Shown here: piece after piece, positions 33,354 through 40,496 of the stretch
How the letters are laid out: each line of letters opens with the position of its first letter
How positions within the stretch are numbered: position 1 is the stretch's first letter
Source of the DNA: JAITWN01 sp964437335
Lineage (GTDB): Bacteria > Pseudomonadota > Gammaproteobacteria > SZUA-140
Length of the DNA: 64,000 nucleotides
Assembly (NCBI GenBank): GCA_964437335.1
Contig: CAYTGL010000006.1
Coordinates: forward strand, 1-64,000
Direction: 5' to 3'
The notes under the pieces: model-generated
Database searches by the model: none
Told to the model about the DNA's origin: nothing
Seen by the model: only the letters and a program-made list of their open reading frames with translations
Program-made: the position numbers and the translations under genes

Positions 33354-34015
33354 GCTGAGACCCCCTTCTTCATGTTCGGCTTCTTAGAGAAATGCGGCAG
33401 ACGCTTGCAGACAATGACCATCGCCAGAATAAAGTAGGACACATAGAGCACGTCGATCGTATAGCCCTTGTCCCACCACGGTTGCGTGCGTTTACGCAGG
33501 CCATCCGGTCGGTACTCGCCCTCAAAATTCGCGAGCACCAACTGATCGTAGACGACGATATAACTTTCGAGGCCATAAGGTCCGCCGGCGACCGCGGCTT
33601 CCCTGATCTGGGGAGCAATCAACTGCAGGTCATACCACGTCAACTGCGGACACTGGCGATCGATGAGCCCGGCCAGGCGACTGTCGTGGCCGCTGGCGAT
33701 ATGAGCCTCCTTCGCGTGGCGACACACGAAATTCTTCTTTTCCTCGGGCGTCTTCAGTGCCTGGACTTGAGGGGAATCCATTATTTCCACCATCGGGTAA
33801 TACAACTCGGCTGTCGGCCTCAGCCCCCAGATCGGCATCGTGACCATAAAAGCGGTAACAATGATCAAACCGAGCAGAAAAGTAACCGGAAACGGGAGAC
33901 GGTTGTTGCCTTCCCACAGACCGCCCTGCTTTTCGTGCTCCCAGCGCTGAATCGCTTTCCTGTTTTCCTCTTCGTCAGCCATGCTGTACAGAGGATTATC
34001 CATTTTCCAGGCCAT
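33350..34015 (-). CDS. Two-helix oxidase-cluster protein in place of CcoP
   Basis: 221 residues; cytoplasmic N-terminus of about 42 residues, helix 1 (about 45-65) ending VTMPIWGLRP, a roughly 110-residue periplasmic segment, and helix 2 (about 188-208). The periplasmic part has two cysteines (FVCRHAKEAH and DRQCPQLTW) but no CxxCH, so it does not bind haem c covalently. In ordinary cbb3 operons CcoP occupies this region. The helices match the shorter paralogue at 24040-24468, which lacks about 80 residues of the periplasmic segment. Family unknown; probably a structural subunit. Confidence 0.7.
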   Translation of the reverse strand: MAWKMDNPLYSMADEEENRKAIQRWEHEKQGGLWEGNNRLPFPVTFLLGLIIVTAFMVTMPIWGLRPTAELYYPMVEIMDSPQVQALKTPEEKKNFVCRHAKEAHIASGHDSRLAGLIDRQCPQLTWYDLQLIAPQIREAAVAGGPYGLESYIVVYDQLVLANFEGEYRPDGLRKRTQPWWDKGYTIDVLYVSYFILAMVIVCKRLPHFSKKPNMKKGVSA

Positions 34016-34030
34016 TATCGTTCCCCCTCG

Positions 34031-34990
34031 TTATTTCAAGCTGGTCAAAACCCAGTCGATTACTGCCCGGATCTCGCTATCACGTGCATATTCCGGTACC
34101 TCCGGCGGATAGGCCCGCAAGCCCTGGCGATACTCGTTATACTCGCGACGCCACTTCGGATAGTCGATCTTGTTGCCCTTGGCATCGACGCGACCCCACA
34201 GATAATCGAAGCGCGGCATAATCGAGTTCGGCTGAGTCAGGCGAGGATTGAAGAAGTGCATCATCATCCACTCGCGCGACGAATTGCGGGAGGCTACGTG
34301 CAATATGTCGGGCGCCTTGCGATCCGATCCAAATGAAGTCGGGTTTTCACCGTTCATGTCGCCGACATACGGAGGCCAGCCAAAGATCTGGAAGTCCTGG
34401 GCTGCCTCGGGCAGCAGCGTATGGCACCACCAGCAGCCTTCGGTGACATAGACCGTCTTGCCCCTGGCGACATAGCGGTGATTCTCGTCTCCGGTGGCAC
34501 GCAATATTTCTTCAGGCATCCATCCGCGTGTCGCGGTCGCGTTTTCGATGTAGGCCCACTCCTCGCCCTTGCTGCTCTTGCCATAGCTGATCGTGAAAAC
34601 CGCACCGGTGTTTTTGTCCGCCTGGTCGATGCGTCCCTTTTGAATGCTCAGCTGTTGTACTGTCGATCCAAGATTCGCTGGATGGTTGACCGTCGATGCG
34701 AACGGCGTGCCCGGCTTGTAGACATAGGCACGAATCGCGGGATCAATTGGTGCGCCGGTCTTCGGATCCTTGCTCAATATCACCGTAATCGGCTTGCCCG
34801 CACCACGCACAAACGGATCTTCATAGGAAAATCCGATTACGCGACCATTCGACAGCGCCTTGTCCAGCCCCACCCAGGTCGAGTCCGCCGACCTGAAGTC
34901 GAAGCTGGGCAGGAACAGGGTTATCGTCATCGACAACCCGAGCATTGCGCCGACGCCTACTGATCCGAGTTTATATTCTTGGAATGCCAC
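34031..34990 (-). CDS. CcoO-like monohaem cytochrome c subunit with inserted domain
   Basis: 319 residues, second subunit of a cbb3-type oxidase. An N-terminal anchor (about 10-28) is followed by a segment of roughly 140 residues with no CcoO counterpart (about 35-175). The CcoO core comes next: GKTVYVTEGCWWCH with C186, C189 and H190, then FGSDRKAPDILHVASRNSSR and FFNPRLTQPNSIMPRFDYLW, where the methionine ligand is expected. These motifs parallel YIREGCYNCHSQ and NMP of ordinary CcoO. The start is a GTG with GGGGAG upstream. The gene is separated from ccoN by a strong hairpin. Confidence 0.85.
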   Translation of the reverse strand: MAFQEYKLGSVGVGAMLGLSMTITLFLPSFDFRSADSTWVGLDKALSNGRVIGFSYEDPFVRGAGKPITVILSKDPKTGAPIDPAIRAYVYKPGTPFASTVNHPANLGSTVQQLSIQKGRIDQADKNTGAVFTISYGKSSKGEEWAYIENATATRGWMPEEILRATGDENHRYVARGKTVYVTEGCWWCHTLLPEAAQDFQIFGWPPYVGDMNGENPTSFGSDRKAPDILHVASRNSSREWMMMHFFNPRLTQPNSIMPRFDYLWGRVDAKGNKIDYPKWRREYNEYRQGLRAYPPEVPEYARDSEIRAVIDWVLTSLK

Positions 34991-35012
34991 TTATCTCCCC
35001 TCCCCAGGCTTC

Positions 35013-35050
35013 CTTGCTTCCCCCCGGTCGACCCGGGGGGAATTTGCAAG
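35013..35050 (-). promoter_or_regulatory. Strong hairpin between ccoN-like and ccoO-like genes
   Basis: TTCCCCCCGG / CCGGGGGGAA, a perfect 10-bp stem with 5-nt loop, extended by CTTGC / GCAAG outside a 3-nt bulge. It sits in the 97-nt gap after the CcoN stop and upstream of the CcoO ribosome binding site. No T tract follows on the minus strand (AAGCAAGG), so processing or 3'-end protection is more likely than termination. Confidence 0.5.
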
Positions 35051-35087
35051 GTACTAGTTTCTAGATTATGCCGTAAACGATGCCTGC

Positions 35088-36497
35088 TTACCTTTCGTAG
35101 GCCAGCTCGTGCGCATAACGGCCCTTGGGCACCACGGTCCCCTCACGGGCGGTCATATACATGTTGTAGAGCCAGACCATGTTTCCGGTGAACACCATCG
35201 TGCCGCCGATCCAGCGTCCGATCATGTAGGGATGCTCGGCGACGACGACGTCGATATACGGCACCTGGTATACCTTGGCGGCGCCCTGAATCAGACCCGC
35301 GACCGTCATCGTGATCCAGTAGATGCAGAATCCGATGAGCACGAACCAGTAGTGGAAGTTGGCAAGCACCAGCGAGTAGAGCTTTCTGCGCAGCACCTGC
35401 TGCAAACCGAAGTACACGGCCGCGATTTCGAGGAAGCTCGACATGCCGAGCAGCGCGAGGTGCGCGTGCGCCACGATCCAGCCGGTGCCGTGGATGTACC
35501 AGTTGATCGCGCGGGTCTGCTGGAAACCGCCCTGCATGTTCAGCGGGATGGCGAGCAGCACGCCGGTGACCGAGAACTTGATCTCGATGTTCTCGACGAA
35601 CATGCTCCAGCGCCCTTTCATCGTCAGCAGGATGTTGGCGACGAACGCGACCGCCGGGATCAGGATCAGCACGCCCTCGACCGAAGCGAAGGACTTCAGC
35701 CACTCCGGCAGCGGCGCCGACAGCAGGTGATGCGAGGCCGGCGTCGAGTAGAACGCGATGATCGACCAGAAATGCAGGTGACCGACGCGGTGCGAGTACA
35801 GCGGATTACCGGTCAGCTTCGGGATCGTATAGTATGCGATCGCCGCGGCCACCGGCGTGATCCACAAGCCGAGCACGTTGTGCGCGAACCAGAAGGTCAG
35901 ATAGCCCTCGGTCAGTCCGGTCAGATTGAACAGTTCCGGAGACTGGCCGACGACGAACGTCGTCATGACGAAGAAGATACAGGCCCCGAAGAACCAGTTC
36001 GTGATGTAGATACCCTGCGTTTTTCGCTGCGCAATGGTCATCCAGACGTTGATTCCCAGCGGCAGCAGTACACCGAATATGATGACCAGGTCGATCGGCC
36101 AGATCAGGTCGGAGTACTCGCGGCCTGAGGTGAATCCCGTCCACAGCAGGATCAGGCCGAGCGACAGACCGACATTCCACATAAAGGCAGTCCAGAGACC
36201 GAGCTTTTCAGACCACAGTCTGGTGTTGCCGAGGGCCGGCGTCATGTACATCATGGTCATCGCGAAGGCCATCGAGATCCAGCCCAGGATGACCGCGAGC
36301 ACGTGCACCTGGCGCATGTGTCCGAACGCAAACAACTCGGTCCCCGTCACCATATCCGGGAAAGCGAGTTTGGACGCATTGAACGAGCCGAGGCCGGTGC
36401 CTACGATGAACCACAGGATCGAGGAAAAACCGAAGAAGAGCGTCGCTGTTCCCGGCGGGATATCCTCAGATTTCGCGAACAAATATTTCAGTATCAT
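35088..36497 (-). CDS. Divergent cbb3-type oxidase catalytic subunit CcoN
   Basis: Haem-copper oxidase subunit I, 469 residues, about 12 helices. Family marks: the low-spin haem histidine H65 (HMRQVHVLAV), SGREYSDLIWPIDL, RKTQGIYITNWFFGA, the CuB histidine H206 (FWFAHNVLGL), the CuB pair H256-H257 (STPASHHLL), and H344/H346 (IVAHAHLALL) for the two haems. Y250 aligns with the helix VII tyrosine cross-linked to a CuB histidine in cbb3 oxidases, so oxygen reduction is more likely than a NorB-type activity. Divergence shows in WFAHN for the usual WYGHN and in the altered neighbours. AGGAGGG precedes the ATG. Confidence 0.88.
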   Translation of the reverse strand: MILKYLFAKSEDIPPGTATLFFGFSSILWFIVGTGLGSFNASKLAFPDMVTGTELFAFGHMRQVHVLAVILGWISMAFAMTMMYMTPALGNTRLWSEKLGLWTAFMWNVGLSLGLILLWTGFTSGREYSDLIWPIDLVIIFGVLLPLGINVWMTIAQRKTQGIYITNWFFGACIFFVMTTFVVGQSPELFNLTGLTEGYLTFWFAHNVLGLWITPVAAAIAYYTIPKLTGNPLYSHRVGHLHFWSIIAFYSTPASHHLLSAPLPEWLKSFASVEGVLILIPAVAFVANILLTMKGRWSMFVENIEIKFSVTGVLLAIPLNMQGGFQQTRAINWYIHGTGWIVAHAHLALLGMSSFLEIAAVYFGLQQVLRRKLYSLVLANFHYWFVLIGFCIYWITMTVAGLIQGAAKVYQVPYIDVVVAEHPYMIGRWIGGTMVFTGNMVWLYNMYMTAREGTVVPKGRYAHELAYER

Positions 36498-36613
36498 GCT
36501 GCCAACCCTCCTGGATCACTGACGATCCCTAAAGAATCGAATCGATTAGTAATTTTATAGTGAAACTCTCCAAGACTCCCCGACCGGATACGAAGAGCGT
36601 TGAAAAGCGGCAA

Positions 36614-36703
36614 TCACTCCGTCATCTTGGTCATCAGATACCACGTGAACCACATGCTCGAAAACGCAAGCAGAACACCAAATGTCCCAGCAATTGCAGC
36701 CAT
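36614..36703 (-). CDS. Membrane microprotein, 29 residues
   Basis: GAGGGGGG lies 6 nt before the ATG at 36703. The product is a single hydrophobic helix, MAAIAGTFGVLLAFSSMWFT, ending WYLMTKMTE. It lies between the 96-residue membrane gene and the CcoN gene on the same strand, in the expected place for a small structural subunit. No family can be named at this length. Confidence 0.6.
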   Translation of the reverse strand: MAAIAGTFGVLLAFSSMWFTWYLMTKMTE

Positions 36704-36763
36704 TTCTATCCCCCCTCGGATATCTTCAATTCTGTTAATCCTGAACGGTTCCGCGGCGCCTGT

Positions 36764-37054
36764 TTACCAGGTCGCGTCGCCGCCTTTCGCCTCGCGCTGA
36801 CCATGCTTGTGGCAACCGATCATGACAATGATCGAGAACGCGAGACCGAATATCAGCATCTGCCATGTCATGAAACCGTTGAACTGCGTCGGGTCGAGAT
36901 TGTCCTGCGGCCAGCCGCCCCATGCCCCGAATGGCTCACGCCCCAATGCGCACATCATCGCGGCGCCGAACACGCTGCCATTGCCCATCCCGGTCGTGAA
37001 CGCGGGTATGGCCAGGATCCAGAATAAACGGCCAAAAGTGAGCTTGTTCTCCAT
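36764..37054 (-). CDS. Small two-helix hypothetical membrane protein
   Basis: 96 residues. Helix 1 (about 8-30) carries GMGNGSVFGAAMMCALG; an amphipathic Trp/Pro-rich loop GAWGGWPQDNLDP follows; helix 2 (about 63-82) ends IVMIGCHKHGQRE. Two cysteines and the CHKH cluster at the membrane edge could bind metal, but this is speculation. Likely first gene of the catalytic-core transcript (96-residue gene, 29-residue gene, ccoN, ccoO), downstream of the promoter at 37528-37555. Confidence 0.6.
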   Translation of the reverse strand: MENKLTFGRLFWILAIPAFTTGMGNGSVFGAAMMCALGREPFGAWGGWPQDNLDPTQFNGFMTWQMLIFGLAFSIIVMIGCHKHGQREAKGGDATW

Positions 37055-37527
37055 CTCCTCCCCCCTGATTTCAAGTTATCTTGCTGCTGCCAAATCCTGT
37101 CATCAAAGCCTTTAACGAAATCTATGCCGCGCTCCTCATCTCGGCCGGACGGCTGGCGGCAATCCATGTAGCCGCACTGTTGTCATGGTCGACAAGTGTG
37201 CCTTCAGGCGCAGAGAGAATCAAGGAAAGTCTTGCCGGGTCGAAACACCCGCTGCGATCTGGGGCGGTGCCGGAATGTCTAACGGGAAGGGCGCGGTAAT
37301 ACTCGACATGCGTCGCAATGCGTTGAACACTGCGCATGCAGTAGTGGAAGGTAAATCCGGATTTCAGCACCCCGTCCCTCATGACCGCTCCCAGCCCGCT
37401 CAACTACCAACAGAGCCCGTTTTTTATTGTTGTCGTGCATGGGTTCAGGTGATCGCCGCCATGTCTTCGCGGTCTTGTGCCCGATCAACCGCACGAGCCA
37501 CCGTCTAACCCCTCACGCTTTCAGGTG

Positions 37528-37555
37528 ATTATAGCCATAATATCGCAACTTGCAA
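37528..37555 (-). promoter_or_regulatory. Predicted promoter of the oxidase core transcript
   Basis: Minus strand: TTGCAA (37555-37550), 16-nt spacer, consensus TATAAT (37533-37528). Best sigma-70 match in the interval. Transcription would run toward the 96-residue gene, ccoN and ccoO. Confidence 0.55.
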
Positions 37556-37618
37556 CCATCGCGAGCGGCATTTTCCTGTACAGGCCCCGCAATAGCGGCT
37601 GCCGGGATTGGTTCTATT

Positions 37619-37647
37619 TTACTTACAAAAAATCAACTAGTTATAAA
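37619..37647 (+). promoter_or_regulatory. Possible promoter for the 76-residue membrane gene
   Basis: TTACTT (37619-37624), 17-nt spacer, TATAAA (37642-37647) in a locally AT-rich stretch. About 160 nt before the gene at 37814. A weak match. Confidence 0.3.
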
Positions 37648-37813
37648 TACCGGGATATAGCGTCGCCAGGACAATATTCCGCCGGCGTCGATTGCGCGCC
37701 GGCATCCCTGTCGCAGGTTTGAACTCGCCTCCCGATATGAGAAAATCACGCGCTGGTTCATGCCGCCCGCCGGCAAGCAAAATCCGATATCTCGAATCCA
37801 CCTGCCTGACGAC

Positions 37814-38044
37814 ATGAGAGAAATCATCATCTACGGTATTGTGGCGATCAGTTCGCTGACCATGATCGCGTACACGGTCAGGATGTTCATCGGCGGACTC
37901 GTCAGCAGGCAGACCGAATACACGATCATGGCGCTTGTCACCGTGATCGGCGCCGCGGTGCTGGCATTCCTCGCCTGGGATGTCATCAAACGCAGGCGCG
38001 CCGCCGATGCGGGCTCAGCCGAAACGGAACGCCATCACGACTGA
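37814..38044 (+). CDS. Small two-helix membrane protein
   Basis: 76 residues from the ATG at 37814: helices near 5-25 and 33-54, then a basic/acidic tail RRRAADAGSAETERHHD. An ATG at 37760 would add 18 polar residues; neither start has a clear ribosome binding site. It is the only plus-strand gene inside the minus-strand cluster and ends 77 nt before the convergent 152-residue gene. Function unknown. Confidence 0.55.
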   Translation: MREIIIYGIVAISSLTMIAYTVRMFIGGLVSRQTEYTIMALVTVIGAAVLAFLAWDVIKRRRAADAGSAETERHHD

Positions 38045-38121
38045 ATGCCTGCCTCACCGCCGCGCGCTATACCATTTGCTCGGCGGCGGACACGAGGGGA
38101 AATACTGCGGGAACGCAACCG

Positions 38122-38580
38122 TCAGCGATAGACTTCCAGCAGCGCCTTGGCGCTCTTGAACTCGGAATCGCTGGGGAACTGGCCGATGTGAAAGATGTGC
38201 TGCTGTTTCCTGCCTTCAAGGTCCATCCCGGTCAGCGCAAAGGTCTTGCCGCCTATTTCCGAGAAGAAGCGCAGATCCTTGACCAGCACTGCGTTCGTTC
38301 CGTTCCTCAGTGTCAACGTAACACGATCCTTGTCGATCCCGATCGCAACCGGTGCTGACGGCAGCAGCATCATGCGAGTCCTGAGGATACGATTCGCGCC
38401 GACCATAAAAAACAGGCTGGCGAGAAATATCAGCAGATAGGACCAGGCGGCGTTCGGCCCGTAGGAGAGTCTCAGTCCGATGAGCCCGAGAAAACAGACC
38501 GTCGGGACATAAAGCAACAAGTCCCATGCCATGCCTTTCCGGTCCTGCACCAGTTCGTAGCGGGATTCCTTTCTCGACAC
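38122..38580 (-). CDS. Membrane protein with PH-like cytoplasmic domain
   Basis: 152 residues. A short basic N-terminus, two helices (about 18-38 and 45-63), then a soluble domain of about 85 residues with alternating strands and a final helix (SEFKSAKALLEVYR), which recalls bacterial PH-like domains. No cofactor motif. It starts 4 nt after the stop of the thioredoxin-fold lipoprotein gene and is the last gene of that transcript. Confidence 0.6.
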   Translation of the reverse strand: MSRKESRYELVQDRKGMAWDLLLYVPTVCFLGLIGLRLSYGPNAAWSYLLIFLASLFFMVGANRILRTRMMLLPSAPVAIGIDKDRVTLTLRNGTNAVLVKDLRFFSEIGGKTFALTGMDLEGRKQQHIFHIGQFPSDSEFKSAKALLEVYR

Positions 38581-38584
38581 GCGA

Positions 38585-39121
38585 TCATCCCTTCTTCCGT
38601 TCGATCACGAGCGTTTCAATGACCTGATCGAGCTCCCCATACAGAAGGCGACCGGGGCGCTTGAAGCGCACAATGCCCTCCTCGTCGATCAGGAAGGTCC
38701 AGGGCTCTCCGGTGACGCGAAACGCGACAAAGGCGCCGGGGTTCTGGTATTGATCCATGTGCAGGAAGACGATGCCTTGCTCTTCGTACTTGTCCATCAT
38801 CGCCGACAGCATCTGCAACTGCTTGTCGCAGACCGTGCAGTGCGCCGGGGTCGCGAATGCGATGACGACCGGGCGGCCTTCCTTCAGCACATGATCGAGC
38901 GAATATTTGTACATCCGCGGATCCGGATGGCGATAAGAAGTCAGGCGCGACAAATCCTGGCCAACGTCATCCAGGGTCACGGTGCGGATAACCGGGGCCT
39001 TCGTGCCGAGCTTGAGGGTTCCGACCGGAGATTCGACGCAGGCCCCGAGAACCAGGACAGCGACGAACAGTACGGCGAGCTTAATCGACGCGATTATGCG
39101 GCTTGCCGGTCCCTCAGCCAT
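38585..39121 (-). CDS. Thioredoxin-fold lipoprotein (Sco/redoxin-like)
   Basis: 178 residues. Lipoprotein signal with VLVLGAC (C28 acylated). The thioredoxin fold follows: EGRPVVIAFATPAHCTVC with the C95-x-x-C98 pair, then FLHMDQYQNPGAF and FRVTGEPWTFLIDEEGIV carrying the cis-proline region. Sco proteins, which load copper, have CxxxC and a distal His; the CxxC spacing here suits a thiol reductase. It could reduce apocytochrome cysteines or help CuB assembly. Overlaps the short CcoN-like gene by 8 nt. Confidence 0.75.
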   Translation of the reverse strand: MAEGPASRIIASIKLAVLFVAVLVLGACVESPVGTLKLGTKAPVIRTVTLDDVGQDLSRLTSYRHPDPRMYKYSLDHVLKEGRPVVIAFATPAHCTVCDKQLQMLSAMMDKYEEQGIVFLHMDQYQNPGAFVAFRVTGEPWTFLIDEEGIVRFKRPGRLLYGELDQVIETLVIERKKG

Positions 39122-39674
39122 AGGTCTTCTCCTGCTGATAATTCGGCTCCTGCAGATTGATCTCGGATGAGCGTCTGCTGGTGCGATAGATATTATAACC
39201 CCAGATGCAATTGGCCAGCAGCACGAGCGTTCCGAAAATGCCGCCCGCCATCATTAACGGCAGCACCAGCATCGTCACCTCGTTCGGCGGCAGGGACACG
39301 CTCGCGCGTCCGCCGACAACGCCGGCCGCGCCGAAACAGCCAACCAAGCCGAGCAGGCCGAAGTTATGCATCCAGAAATGCACCTTGACGAGGGCGAGGC
39401 TGTAGATCGGGCGCTTGACCAGGCGCGGTACCAGGTAATAGATCGCACCGAAAATCGCCATCTCGACCCAGCCGAGCAGGTTCAGATGGGCATGGCCCAG
39501 CATGATCTTGTCGCCGTGCGGCCGGTTGCGGATGAAATGCGCGACATCGGGCATCATGTTGACGAGGACGCCCCAGCTGAATCCGATGATGCTGTAGATG
39601 ATGCAGGCGTAGATGAACCACAGGGTGTACCGGTTGAAATCCCGTTCCCGTTCAGTCAAGCGCGGCTCGCTCAT
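39114..39674 (-). CDS. Stand-alone four-helix CcoN-C-terminal-like protein (copy 2)
   Basis: 186 residues with four transmembrane helices after a charged N-terminus (RLTERERDFNRYTLW). Helix 2 bears GHAHLNLLGWVEMAIFGAIY, close to CcoN helix X (GHVHSGALGWVGFITIGSLY) with its HxH haem ligands. Helices 3 and 4 (KVHFWMHNFGLLGLVG and IFGTLVLLANCIWGYNIYR) match XI-XII. CuB ligand helices are lacking. It lies 24 nt after a membrane cytochrome c gene and overlaps the thioredoxin-fold gene. The pair cytochrome plus mini-subunit I suggests a separate small electron-transfer module. Confidence 0.78.
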   Translation of the reverse strand: MSEPRLTERERDFNRYTLWFIYACIIYSIIGFSWGVLVNMMPDVAHFIRNRPHGDKIMLGHAHLNLLGWVEMAIFGAIYYLVPRLVKRPIYSLALVKVHFWMHNFGLLGLVGCFGAAGVVGGRASVSLPPNEVTMLVLPLMMAGGIFGTLVLLANCIWGYNIYRTSRRSSEINLQEPNYQQEKTYG

Positions 39675-39698
39675 GTCGGTTTCCCTCCTCGCTTCAAC

Positions 39699-40271
39699 TC
39701 ACTCGTTTTCGACAGGCTGAATCTCACGGATATCCCTGTACTGCTCACGCCAGGAATCGGGCACCCACATGTTCAACATCCGGTCGATGAATGGCGAATC
39801 TCCCGGTGGCGGCACCTTCGCGACCGACGAGCCCGCATCGGCTCTCAGTTCAGACAGGAAGATCGCGATCAAGCGGCGATCCTCTTCCGACATGCCCGCG
39901 ACGTAGGCGGCTTCTTTCGGCGGGGACCCGTGATCGATCGTCGGCGCGCCATAGACTTCTTCGGGATTTGCAAGGAAGCGCTCCAGGTACTCGAGCGAAC
40001 GCGCCGAACCGATGCCGTCGAGCGACAGCCCCATGCTCGTGCCCGCGCGCAGGGCCCGATGGCAGGCATTGCAGTTGGCCCGCTGATACAGGCCGGCGCC
40101 CTTGCGGCCCTCTTCGGAGAAATCGAAATACGTGAGCTGCTCGAATAGCGGGGTATCCGACTTCATACGCACCGTTTCGAGCCCGATGTAGACGAATATG
40201 GCGCTGACAAAAAACACGCCGAAGATCATCAGAAGGATTTTTTCGCCCAGCTTCAGAGGATTTTTACTCAT
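39699..40271 (-). CDS. Membrane-anchored monohaem cytochrome c
   Basis: 190 residues. Anchor helix at about 11-30, then one cytochrome c domain with C67-x-x-C70-H71 (RANCNACHRALRAG). The segment ISxG-type ending usual for class I cytochromes is replaced by GMSEEDRRLIAIFLSEL, with Met in GMSEED as one possible axial ligand. A C-terminal extension of about 45 residues ends in WREQYRDIREIQPVENE. Next to the short CcoN-like protein, 24 nt apart. Related in layout to the 163-residue cytochrome at 31686 but not a close copy. Confidence 0.83.
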   Translation of the reverse strand: MSKNPLKLGEKILLMIFGVFFVSAIFVYIGLETVRMKSDTPLFEQLTYFDFSEEGRKGAGLYQRANCNACHRALRAGTSMGLSLDGIGSARSLEYLERFLANPEEVYGAPTIDHGSPPKEAAYVAGMSEEDRRLIAIFLSELRADAGSSVAKVPPPGDSPFIDRMLNMWVPDSWREQYRDIREIQPVENE

Positions 40272-40324
40272 GATATCCAGCCATCGCCTGTTGTGTTGCC
40301 GATATCCCCTCCCTCTGGTTCAGA

Positions 40325-40355
40325 CAAAAAATGAGGGCGGTAATGCCGCCCTCAT
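40325..40355 (-). terminator. Rho-independent terminator downstream of the cytochrome c4-like gene
   Basis: On the minus strand ATGAGGGCGG-CATTA-CCGCCCTCAT is followed directly by TTTTTTG. A textbook intrinsic terminator in the 225-nt gap 40272-40496, which separates the c4-like transcript from the next genes. Confidence 0.85.
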
Positions 40356-40452
40356 CATTAGCTTCCGGAGTATTGTTATTAGTGCGCCGGTCGAATCAGA
40401 ATGCCGCAGAGATTTCCATCGCAGCTGATACGAAACCGGACGGAGGTCGGGA

Positions 40453-40485
40453 CCGTCCGGCGCGTTCAACGCACGCGCCGGACGG
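40453..40485 (-). terminator. Second strong hairpin after the cytochrome c4-like gene
   Basis: Perfect 12-bp stem CCGTCCGGCGCG / CGCGCCGGACGG with a 9-nt loop, beginning 11 nt past the stop at 40497. It may protect the 3' end; the T-rich terminator lies about 100 nt further on. Confidence 0.55.
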
Positions 40486-40496
40486 TTGCCGGTGGT

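Larger units (their letters stand above)
37055..37813. other. Long regulatory interval upstream of the oxidase core genes
   Basis: About 760 nt without a convincing gene. It holds two predicted promoters pointing away from each other (37528-37555 minus and 37619-37647 plus) and would give the oxidase transcript a leader of about 460 nt. Frames such as 37122-37403 on the minus strand have a possible ribosome binding site but no protein-like character. A leader RNA or small RNA could lie here; I recognise no known motif. Confidence 0.45.

Noticed and set aside
35088..36497. Nitric oxide reductase catalytic subunit (NorB-like)
   Set aside because: The helix VII tyrosine (Y250) and CcoN-specific segments (SGREYSDLIWPIDL, RKTQGIYITNWFFGA) are present, which points to a cbb3-type oxidase. 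A NOR role is not excluded by sequence alone.
37122..37403. 93-codon minus-strand frame upstream of the oxidase core
   Set aside because: An ATG at 37382 has GGGAG nearby, but the product has no hydrophobic or domain pattern and no resemblance to a known protein. Kept as part of the unexplained interval.
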